Shown here in pieces: positions 56,009-64,000 of a DNA stretch of 64,000 bases. Below the pieces are notes generated by a model that searched no databases, was not told the origin of the DNA, and worked only from the letters and a program-made list of their open reading frames with translations. Where the stretch lies: NCBI RefSeq assembly GCF_025998535.1, contig NZ_AP024233.1, positions 310,001 through 374,000 on the forward strand, written 5' to 3'. Every line of letters starts with the position of its first letter. The first letter of the stretch is position 1. The position numbers and the translations under genes were made by a program. This DNA comes from Desulfolithobacter dissulfuricans (GTDB lineage: Bacteria; Desulfobacterota; Desulfobulbia; Desulfobulbales; Desulfobulbaceae).

Positions 56009-59000
56009 GGGCAGTGCCTCCCAGACGGTTTAACTCTTTGCTTGATACGCAGTTGAGATCCTCTATCTTCAGGACCACCCTTCCTTCGCTGTCGGTGAAA
56101 AGCACATCGGCCGATATCATGCTGGGCTCCGGAGTCTCTCTCCGGCGAAACTCCATGGACAGTTTTGGCGGCAGCCTGTCAACATACCTTGTGATGCGGC
56201 CAAACCGCACCGGCAGGGCTGATTCGCCCCGGAACATTCTCGCCCACAGCAGGCCCATCTGCGGTGCGGCGTCGAGCACTGCAGGATCAAGGATCCACCG
56301 GTTGTCCCGCTCCGGGATGCCTGAGAGCCATTCTCCGGGCTCGCTGGGGCGCAGTTCGGCCAGCGCACCTTCAGACGACATTCCATGGATGGTCTCGATG
56401 ACCTGGAACACGGGTCCATGAAAGAGCCATTCGTCGTATGCCTTTGCAACCGACAGGCTTTTTTCCCGGTAGTCGTCTGTCGTGTGGGTGGTGTCCGGCA
56501 TTGCAGGCAGTTCCCGGGCGAACCGTACCGTACATCGGTAGTGGATGACCTGCCTGCCATTGTCCCCCTGCGAGGTGAGAGCGGCCGTTACGGTAACGTT
56601 ATCCCCGTCTCTTTCGCCAGGGTCGAGTTCAAGCACTATCTCCTGGTCCTGAGCGGTGATTTTGATTCCATTCAGAACCCGGAGGTCATGCAATGCAACA
56701 ACCTTTTGTTCAGGGTAAAGCAAAGAGGTCCCTTCGGCGATTATTTCGGCCGCAGCGGCAGCCGGCAGGACTGGAATATTGTCTATCCTGTGTTCGTCAA
56801 GATATCGGTGCCTTCGTCCAAGCAGGATATGAGTCTTTATCTTTCGCTGGTCTGAAGGCGGAAAAGTTTCTGTTGGACTGAAAAAGGGTGTGGGATGATT
56901 TTTCGGAAAAATTTTTCCTTTTTCAGCTTCATGTTCTTCCCATTTCCCCTGCCCGCAGATGATTTCCACCGCAGGGTCATAGGATACCAGAACCTCGTCC
57001 GCGAAAAGTTTTCGTCCCTGGTCACTCTGGACCAGTACCACTCCCTTTTCCAGGAATTTTTTTTCAGTCTCAGGGGTTACCATCCCGGAGCCGTACCTGG
57101 TCGGTCCCCAGGGGCCCCAACAGAGAGCTTTGATGGTGACCTGCTGCGGCCATATCCTCCGCAGCTGGCAACATATCCTGTTCATCAGTTCGTTGGCCGT
57201 GGCATAGTCTGTCTGGCCGGAGTTTCCGTATCTGCCGGCCACTGAACTGAAAACGGTAAAAAATTTCAATGACTCCGGGCGGATATATTTCTGCAGCAGC
57301 ATCAGTCCGATTACTTTTGTCTCAACCACCCGGGACCAGCTCTCCGCAGTTTTATCTTCCAGCAATTTGTCTTCTATTACACCGGCACCGTGGACGATGC
57401 CGTGGATGGCGCCGTATTTTTCGTACAGGTTTTCAAAAAGTGTTTTGACACCATTTTCGTCGGTGATATCCAGCTGGCAGTAGATTACTTCCGCTCCCTT
57501 TGAGCGGAAATCCTCCATGTTGGCGAGCAGTTCTCTGTCCGATAAAATTTTCATGGCCCGGCGCCTGATTTCGGCTGGTTTGAGATCAAGCCTGCCTGTC
57601 CGGACCTGTTCTATGAAATAGCGTTGGATGTCGGCCAGGGATACAAGTTTTTTCAGTTCTGCCGGTTCCTCCTCCGGCAACCCGGAGCGTCCGGCTAACA
57701 CCAGTGTGTTGCCCGGCTGCGCCAGGACTCTCAAAGTTTCCGCGGTGATACCTTTTGCCCCGCCTGTGGCGAACACCACCATGTTTGCCGGCATGCCACC
57801 CTCATGTTCCGGGATGGCGGCCGGGACTGTTTTGAAAATTGTCCGTTCGCCCCGGGGATAGCCGACCTCCTGCCGTCCTCCTACGAGTTCGGTCTCTGCC
57901 AGTACCAGTTCCGCCATTCGGGAAGGTTCCAGGTCAGGATCCAGATCAATCGCCTTGAGTCGGAAATTCGGCTTCTCCTCCAGAAGGGACTTGATAAGGC
58001 CGACAGCGCCCCCCTGCAGGGAAAGTCCCTCGTGCGGCACCGCGAGGCGGCAGAAGGAACCGCCAAGACCGCTGACTGCGACGATATGGGCATTGTCGTG
58101 CAGGAGTGACAAAGTCCGATGCACCAGCAGGAAAAATGATTTTTCGCTGGTGAAAAGTTCTGCCCGCCACTGGTCGGATTTCGCCTCCGTGGGTAGCCAC
58201 GGCGCCGAAACCGGCACCGCATGGATTATACCGGCAAGCTCTCCGGCGGGTACTGTCAGGGCGGCACACCACTGTTCAAGGCTCTGTTCGTCCTCCAGGA
58301 CCTGGCGCGGGAGCAGGATCGGCTTGCAGCCCTTAGCGGACAGCAAGCCCTCCAACTCGCCGGCGAGCCCCATGTCATCCTCGGTGATTATAAAAAAACC
58401 GGTCGTCAGATGGGTTGCCGCTTTCCCATCCAGGGGCTCGGCCACAGGTTCGATGATATACCGGGACGGAAGGTCTGCGGCCAGGACCTCCTGCTCCGCC
58501 CCGGTCTGATCAAAAGGGCGCGAATCCTCCCCCTCTGTCAGCAGGATATCAACCATACCCTTCAGGGTCGACTGGGTGTTCAGTTGTGAGCGTTCTTCCT
58601 CGCCCATTGACCGGACCCGATCCTCGGGCAGAACCTTGAGCAGTTCTCCCACAATTTCAACCCGCTTGATGGAATCAATTCCCAGATCCGCTTCCAGGTT
58701 CTGTTCCAGTCCTATCATATCTTGCGGGTATCCGGTTTTCTCTTCGACGATTTTCAGCAGGGTGGCCGTGAGCTTGTCCCGGTCCATCATTCCGGTCTGG
58801 GCAGGGGTGGGCTGCCTGTCATCACCGCTTTCCCGGCTGCTTCCGGGCTGGAGGTTATCATCGGTGGACGCCGGGGCCGGTTTGCCAGCCATGTCCTCCC
58901 TGGGGGGCTGGCTTTGGGCAGCGGGTTCCGGGCCGGTCCGGGCCTGCGGAGACCCGGCAGCCGAGGCGGCTGAAGGGGGGGATGGACGCCGGGGCACGCG

Positions 59001-62000
59001 GAGGGTATGGGAGCGGCGCCGAACCGGCGTGGCGCTTCCTCCTCCCTGCAGATACATCGACATGACCCGTTCCTGTGTCTCAAGGAACTGGCGCATCATG
59101 TCGAGATAATTTTCCATCAACTCCGCGTGGTCTGCGGAGTCGCCGTGGTGTTTATCCATATCTGGAGTCTCCTTTTTGGGCAGAAGTTGTTCTTTGTTTG
59201 ATTCCTCAAGAGAAACCAGGTCCTCAACCGTCACGCCAATCTGGCGGACAGGCTCATTGATCCGTCTCGCACCGCTGCCGTTGAGCAGCCACACATGATC
59301 CGGCAGAGGACGGTGTCTGGAAAGAGAAGACACGTCCAGGGGATCTCCGATCAGGCAGTCTCTACCTTTGAAAAGCGGGGTCAGGTCGACCTGGTGACCG
59401 GCACATATCAGCCTGCCAAGCATGTGCAGAAAACCGGGAAGACCGGTTCCCTTGTCCTCGGATGAGATGATGTTGCATGGCGCATCCTCCAGGATCTTTT
59501 CAGTCAATCCGCCTAGAATTGATTTCGGTCCCAGTTCCAGAAATGTCCTGGCTCCGTCTGCATACATACTCTTTATTTCCGTGACAAATTCCAGCGGGCT
59601 GGCCAGATGCCTTGTCATTGTGGCCTTGATGGTTTTCACATCATCCGCATGTGGCCTGCCCGTGGTGTTGGAATAAACGGGCATGGTGCCTGCCGTCCAG
59701 TCCGTCCGGTCGATCACAGCGGAAAATTCGCCGGTTACTCCTTCGATCAACGGCGAGTGGAAGGCGGCCGAGACCGGAATCATGACGCTTCGGATCCCGG
59801 CATCGCTGAATTGTTCCACCGCCTTCTTCACCTTTGCGGTCGGGCCGGAAATCACGCTTTGCAACGGAGCATTGTGGTTGGCGACCACCACCTCCCCGAC
59901 ACTGGCCAGGATTTCCTCCACCTGTTCCCGTGGGGCCATGACGGCGGCCATGGTTCCGGTCTCCCTGTTTTTTCTCCCGATGTCGGCAATGAGTCGGCCT
60001 CGACTGACGGAAATATGCATGAGTGTTTCAAAATCGATTATGCCGGCGGCGAACAGGGCCACGAATTCACCGTAACTGTGACCGCCCGCCATGTCGGCAG
60101 TCAGGCCAAATTCTCCCATCAGGAGCCACAGGGATGATTCCACTGCCCCGAGAGCTGGCTGGGCAATGTCGGTGGAGGTGATTTTCCGGGCAGCATCTTT
60201 TTGGGAGGCTTCATCGTAACACCCCCTTGGAAAGATGAAATGACTCAGAAGGTTGCCGGGAGCAAACCGGTTTGCGAAATCGTCCCTGGTCACGGTGTCG
60301 GCCTTTGCCAGCGTGTCGGCGACCAGGGGAAAGTGGAGGGCAAGTTCCCGCAGCATATCGGGATACTGAGCCCCCTGACCGGGGAACAGGACCGCGAGTT
60401 TTCCTCCCCTGGTCATGAGACCGCTGTGATAAATTCCCGGGCCAGGATCGTCCCGCCGGCCGCCGAGATATTCCGATGCCTGGGCGAGTTTGGGTCCCAG
60501 GTCGGAAGGATCGGTGGCGATGATCGCCATCACTTCCCCATCAGGAGCCCGGCGGGCCGCAAGGCTGGCGGCCAGATCCCGCAGTTCCACCCGGGAGATG
60601 GCGGCAGCATCCTTTACGTTGTTGATCTGCGTCAGAAGCTCTTGTCGGTCACCAGCGCTGAAGATCAGCAGTTCACAGGGCCAGTTGTCCCGGACAGACT
60701 GGAAGAGCCAGGGCCGGTATTCCTCCGAGTACTCTTCAAGCACAACGTGAAAATTTGTCCCGCCAAAACCAAAGGCACTGACTGCTCCCCGGCGGGGATG
60801 ACCGGCTGATCGGAGCCAGGGTCGGGGTTTGTCGGGCAGGTACAGTGGGGCGTCGTTGCGGAGAAATATCTCCTGCGGCCGGCTGACGCCGCTGTGTGGG
60901 GGCAGGACGCGATGGTGAAGGGCCAGAACAACTTTGAGCAGGCCAGAAATACCGGCCGCCGCTTTTGTGTGGCCGATCAAGGTTTTGACCGAGCCAATGG
61001 CTGCCTGCGCAGGTCCGGCCCCGTGTTGTTTCAGGAGAGTGGTCGTGCTCTCCAGTTCGGCCAGATCACCGATTGCTGTACCCGTGCCGTGTGCTTCAAA
61101 CAGCTCGACCGATTCAGGCCCGAAGTCCAGGTGTTCGTAGGCACGTTTCATCGCTCTCAGCTGTCCGGCCGGCAGAGGAGCGGTCAGTCCTTTGGCCCGT
61201 CCGTCACTGCCGCCACCGACGCCCTTGATGACCGCGTAAATCCTGTCTCCGTCGCGCTCCGCATCCTCCAGCCGTTTCAGTGCCACCATGGCAATGCCTT
61301 CCGAGATGACGATACCATCGGCGAACTCGTCAAAGGTCTCGCATCTGCCCCGCGGAGACAGGGCCTGAGTCTTGCTGAAGCACATGTAGCCAAAAGGTCC
61401 CTGGACTGTATCGACCCCGCCGGCCAGGACCATGTCGCTGCGTCCGGTCAGAAGTTCCATGGCTCCCTGATAGATTGCAGCCAGAGAGGAGGCGCAGGCG
61501 GCATCTGTGGTGAAATTGACCCCATGCAGGTCGAGACGGTTGGCAATCCTGCCGGCAATCACGTTCAGCAGCAGGCCGGCAAAGGTATCCTCGGTCCATT
61601 CGGGCAGCCGCCGGGCAATGTCTTCGGGAAGTTTTCCATGAAACCTGGGTAATTCAGACCTGAGACCATACTGCATACCCACATCGCCGGCGCCACCGCT
61701 GGCCCCTATGATTACGGATGTTCTTTCCCTGCAGAACGGTTTCCCCGGATATCCCGCATCTTCCAGGGTCTGCCTGGCGATTTCCAGGGCCATAAGCTGC
61801 ATGGGATCCACATGGTTGATGGAATTGGGCGGCATGCCGTAGCGGGAGGGATCAAAGGGAAGATCCTCCAGGAAACCTCCCCAGCGTGAATAAATTTTGT
61901 CTTTTGCGTTTCTGTCGTTGTCATAATACAGACGCCAGTCCCACCGATGGGCCGGTATTTCGTCAATGGCGGTTTGTCCTGTCAGGATGTTTTCCCAGTA

Positions 62001-64000
62001 TTTTCTGGTGGTCGTTGCCCCGGGTAGCAGGCAGCCGAGGCCAATTATGGCGATGTCAAGGGGGCTGCTTGCCCTGGTTTTCAAGGGGGCTGGTTTTGGC
62101 AGCCGACCTTCGAGGAGTCTGATCGCCTCCTGTGTCACTTCCCGGTGAAGGGTGGCAATGTCGGTTGGACGGTCACGCAGGATCGCGACCTGGCCGACCA
62201 TGTACATTCCTTCTTCCTTTTGCCTCGTTTCATCAAGTTTACAAAGAGAATCCGATTCGTCCAGTCTTCCGCAACCTTTGGAGGCGATTCTCAGCCGGCC
62301 CAGGACCAGGTCGTCCAGTATGCGCCGGATTTCCTCCGGGGATTTTTTTTCCCTCTGAAGCTGACGCTGCTTCTGGAAAAAGTACCTTGCAAACCCAGTT
62401 GCAGCGCACCTGCTGGCATGACCCGGACCTGTTTCCAGGCTTACCGTCTGATTGCACTCTATCACCTGGTCCTGAAATGTTTTGACCAGTGCCCTGGAGG
62501 AGACAATCTCTTTGGTGAAGAGGTAGGCGCTTCCCATCAGAATGCCGATTTTCACGCCCCTGTCGACAAGTGGCGCTGCCATCACCTGAACCATTGCCGA
62601 CGAGAGTGCGTCGTGGATGCCCCCGGCAAAAAGTATCTCGACGCTCTCCGGAAGAATTTTCTGTTCCGTCATCTCCCGCTGGAGACGTTCAATCATGGAA
62701 CTCCACAGGACCAGGCTGTTGACCGGTCCGATGTGACCGCCGCATTCACGTCCTTCGAATATGAAACGGCGACAGCCCTCCCGGAGGAAAAGAGCCAGAA
62801 GCTCCGGCGCCGGGATATGCAGGAAGGCATGTATCCCCTCCTGTTCAAGACGGACAGACTGTTCGGGGCGTCCGCCGGCGACAACAGCGTATCCTGGACG
62901 GTATTTACTGATCAGGGTAAGTTGTTCGTCCAGCAGCTCTTTTTCTGCGAATCCCAGCAGGCCGACACCCCAGGACGCCTCGCCAAGCAGCGTGGCTGTC
63001 TCCGAAAGAAGGGTCTCCAGCGGTTTACCGCGCATGAGGGCCAGTCCCAGGACAGGCAGACCGCCACCCCTGGATACAGCCGCGGCGAATTCGGCCCGGT
63101 CCGAGACCCTGGCCATCGGCCCTTGAACAACGGGAAGCGGTGTGTTGAGAGATCGGGCCAGGGGAGAGTTTTCGTCCAGCGGCTTTTTGGCGACCGCTAT
63201 GTCAAGACTGGTGGCCACCGCCTTGTCCACCTCCCTGAAGAGGGCCGACAATACGCCGTATCTTTCGCGCCATGGTCCGGCGAAACAGATGTCCTGACCC
63301 ACAGGAAAAAGTCCAGAGGAGGGCTGGAACCAGTCTGAACGGCTGCGGACCAGTTCGGCAAGTTCCGGCAGCGGCCTGCCCGCAGCCTGGTCGATGAATG
63401 CGAGGACTGCTCCGCCGGCGCCCGGTCTGCGCAGCAGGCGGAAGAAACGGCCGGTTTCGTTGTCGCCCACGGCCACCGTCTCGTTCCCGGAAAGGCCCTG
63501 CAGCAGAGGTTTCAACTGCAAGGCAAGGGGAGATTCCTCCATGAGCAGGATCTGACTGTCGAAGACCCCACCGGCAGCACCAAGGGCAGCGGCCGCGGCG
63601 GCGACCGAGGGGGTCAGTCCACCCCGGATTAAAACAGGCACATCGCTCTTCCTGAGCCATTGCTGCAGGAGGATGAAGGTTGAATTTTCACCCACAAAGC
63701 CTCCTGCCTCGTTACCCTTGAGAACAAGAGCATCTATGGCAAGATCTGCCGGCCTGTCGGGCCAATGGCAGTTTCTGGTTTCTACCAGGACCTTGATACC
63801 ATCATCGCGCAGTTTTTTGATTTTGTCCGCCGGCGGGAGAGTCTCGGAATCCACGATCAGCCACCGCAGGCCACGGCTCGTGTATTCCCGGGCCAGGTCA
63901 AGCAGGTCGGCTTCGGCGGTGTCAAGTTTCAGTCCGAACTCGGCCGATGTCTTTGCGGAGATGAAGTCAAGCTGGCGGGCAATGGTCCCGGCCGTGTCCG
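55992..64000 (-). CDS. PUFA-synthase-like megasynthase (NMO-KS-AT-ACP-KR-DH), 5' partial
   Basis: The frame is open to the window edge, so the N-terminus is missing. At least 2,668 residues remain. Numbering from the GTG at 63854: two nitronate-monooxygenase-type (PfaD-like enoyl reductase) regions (about 1-200 with GNEAGGFVG, and 225-500 with GRECGGHIG); a KS (600-1040; Cys 787, His 922, His 962); an AT (1150-1480; Ser 1260); a Pro/Ala-rich linker; one ACP (about 1690-1770; Ser 1728 in GIDSIKRVEI, the form seen in PUFA synthases); a KR (about 2025-2260; TGGAKG, Tyr 2217); and a C-terminal double-hotdog DH (His 2355, Asp 2528). It would build and reduce an acyl chain. It is the first visible gene of the operon. 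Confidence 0.93.
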   Translation of the reverse strand, partial: DTAGTIARQLDFISAKTSAEFGLKLDTAEADLLDLAREYTSRGLRWLIVDSETLPPADKIKKLRDDGIKVLVETRNCHWPDRPADLAIDALVLKGNEAGGFVGENSTFILLQQWLRKSDVPVLIRGGLTPSVAAAAAALGAAGGVFDSQILLMEESPLALQLKPLLQGLSGNETVAVGDNETGRFFRLLRRPGAGGAVLAFIDQAAGRPLPELAELVRSRSDWFQPSSGLFPVGQDICFAGPWRERYGVLSALFREVDKAVATSLDIAVAKKPLDENSPLARSLNTPLPVVQGPMARVSDRAEFAAAVSRGGGLPVLGLALMRGKPLETLLSETATLLGEASWGVGLLGFAEKELLDEQLTLISKYRPGYAVVAGGRPEQSVRLEQEGIHAFLHIPAPELLALFLREGCRRFIFEGRECGGHIGPVNSLVLWSSMIERLQREMTEQKILPESVEILFAGGIHDALSSAMVQVMAAPLVDRGVKIGILMGSAYLFTKEIVSSRALVKTFQDQVIECNQTVSLETGPGHASRCAATGFARYFFQKQRQLQREKKSPEEIRRILDDLVLGRLRIASKGCGRLDESDSLCKLDETRQKEEGMYMVGQVAILRDRPTDIATLHREVTQEAIRLLEGRLPKPAPLKTRASSPLDIAIIGLGCLLPGATTTRKYWENILTGQTAIDEIPAHRWDWRLYYDNDRNAKDKIYSRWGGFLEDLPFDPSRYGMPPNSINHVDPMQLMALEIARQTLEDAGYPGKPFCRERTSVIIGASGGAGDVGMQYGLRSELPRFHGKLPEDIARRLPEWTEDTFAGLLLNVIAGRIANRLDLHGVNFTTDAACASSLAAIYQGAMELLTGRSDMVLAGGVDTVQGPFGYMCFSKTQALSPRGRCETFDEFADGIVISEGIAMVALKRLEDAERDGDRIYAVIKGVGGGSDGRAKGLTAPLPAGQLRAMKRAYEHLDFGPESVELFEAHGTGTAIGDLAELESTTTLLKQHGAGPAQAAIGSVKTLIGHTKAAAGISGLLKVVLALHHRVLPPHSGVSRPQEIFLRNDAPLYLPDKPRPWLRSAGHPRRGAVSAFGFGGTNFHVVLEEYSEEYRPWLFQSVRDNWPCELLIFSAGDRQELLTQINNVKDAAAISRVELRDLAASLAARRAPDGEVMAIIATDPSDLGPKLAQASEYLGGRRDDPGPGIYHSGLMTRGGKLAVLFPGQGAQYPDMLRELALHFPLVADTLAKADTVTRDDFANRFAPGNLLSHFIFPRGCYDEASQKDAARKITSTDIAQPALGAVESSLWLLMGEFGLTADMAGGHSYGEFVALFAAGIIDFETLMHISVSRGRLIADIGRKNRETGTMAAVMAPREQVEEILASVGEVVVANHNAPLQSVISGPTAKVKKAVEQFSDAGIRSVMIPVSAAFHSPLIEGVTGEFSAVIDRTDWTAGTMPVYSNTTGRPHADDVKTIKATMTRHLASPLEFVTEIKSMYADGARTFLELGPKSILGGLTEKILEDAPCNIISSEDKGTGLPGFLHMLGRLICAGHQVDLTPLFKGRDCLIGDPLDVSSLSRHRPLPDHVWLLNGSGARRINEPVRQIGVTVEDLVSLEESNKEQLLPKKETPDMDKHHGDSADHAELMENYLDMMRQFLETQERVMSMYLQGGGSATPVRRRSHTLRVPRRPSPPSAASAAGSPQARTGPEPAAQSQPPREDMAGKPAPASTDDNLQPGSSRESGDDRQPTPAQTGMMDRDKLTATLLKIVEEKTGYPQDMIGLEQNLEADLGIDSIKRVEIVGELLKVLPEDRVRSMGEEERSQLNTQSTLKGMVDILLTEGEDSRPFDQTGAEQEVLAADLPSRYIIEPVAEPLDGKAATHLTTGFFIITEDDMGLAGELEGLLSAKGCKPILLPRQVLEDEQSLEQWCAALTVPAGELAGIIHAVPVSAPWLPTEAKSDQWRAELFTSEKSFFLLVHRTLSLLHDNAHIVAVSGLGGSFCRLAVPHEGLSLQGGAVGLIKSLLEEKPNFRLKAIDLDPDLEPSRMAELVLAETELVGGRQEVGYPRGERTIFKTVPAAIPEHEGGMPANMVVFATGGAKGITAETLRVLAQPGNTLVLAGRSGLPEEEPAELKKLVSLADIQRYFIEQVRTGRLDLKPAEIRRRAMKILSDRELLANMEDFRSKGAEVIYCQLDITDENGVKTLFENLYEKYGAIHGIVHGAGVIEDKLLEDKTAESWSRVVETKVIGLMLLQKYIRPESLKFFTVFSSVAGRYGNSGQTDYATANELMNRICCQLRRIWPQQVTIKALCWGPWGPTRYGSGMVTPETEKKFLEKGVVLVQSDQGRKLFADEVLVSYDPAVEIICGQGKWEEHEAEKGKIFPKNHPTPFFSPTETFPPSDQRKIKTHILLGRRHRYLDEHRIDNIPVLPAAAAAEIIAEGTSLLYPEQKVVALHDLRVLNGIKITAQDQEIVLELDPGERDGDNVTVTAALTSQGDNGRQVIHYRCTVRFARELPAMPDTTHTTDDYREKSLSVAKAYDEWLFHGPVFQVIETIHGMSSEGALAELRPSEPGEWLSGIPERDNRWILDPAVLDAAPQMGLLWARMFRGESALPVRFGRITRYVDRLPPKLSMEFRRRETPEPSMISADVLFTDSEGRVVLKIEDLNCVSSKELNRLGGTARVTRQ

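Overview
The window looks like a G+C-rich chromosome segment from a Gram-negative bacterium of the Desulfobacterota, with Desulfobulbales-like deltaproteobacteria most likely. The reasons are a DUF3373-type porin, an AccA-AccD fusion next to a separate biotin carboxylase, the corC-lnt-prfB neighbourhood, and a PUFA-synthase-like multidomain lipid/polyketide locus. This placement is inference; there is no rRNA gene to confirm it.

Layout. 1-3413: two related group II introns in tandem (first one cut by the window edge), each with an endonuclease-less reverse transcriptase/maturase and a readable domain V/VI. 3444-13525: porin, clpA, clpS, holA, a large secreted protein with a possible His/Cys protease-like end, an EamA exporter and a DUF2905 protein. 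13564-17554: tRNA-Lys(CTT), a frameshifted accA-accD fusion and accC. 17555-28581: corC, lnt, prfB (with the programmed UGA frameshift), an Fe-S oxidoreductase subunit, dgt, valS, nadC and a frameshifted thpR. 28554-33277: a GNAT gene with a structured upstream element, tRNA-Cys(GCA), rnc, a radical SAM gene and an ABC-F ATPase. 33375-37476: an exporter set of LolD-like ATPase, MacB/FtsX permease, LolA-like sorting protein and outer-membrane barrel. 37477-39500: an AT-rich island, a secreted EEP-family hydrolase and hairpins.

39669-64000 is the accessory highlight: one long same-strand gene series, running past the window edge. It starts with a PfaD-PfaA-like megasynthase (nitronate-monooxygenase-type enoyl reductase, KS, AT, ACP, KR, DH), then KS-AT, DH fused to a phosphopantetheinyl transferase, and a free ACP. 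These are followed by a phosphodiesterase, an alpha/beta hydrolase, a seven-bladed propeller, a membrane protein joining a PqqD-like domain, a dead M50-like core and a HlyD adaptor, an alkaline-phosphatase-superfamily protein, a sulfotransferase, an unknown protein, a lipoprotein esterase and an OprM-type outer-membrane factor. I read this as synthesis, tailoring and export of an unusual lipid. The MacB/LolD-type exporter next to it makes the set resemble the cyanobacterial heterocyst-glycolipid (Hgl/DevBCA/TolC) arrangement.

Three coding breaks (accA-accD, thpR, and the KS-AT/DH junction) can each be repaired by one extra base in a C run. This may be a sequencing or assembly artefact rather than biology.
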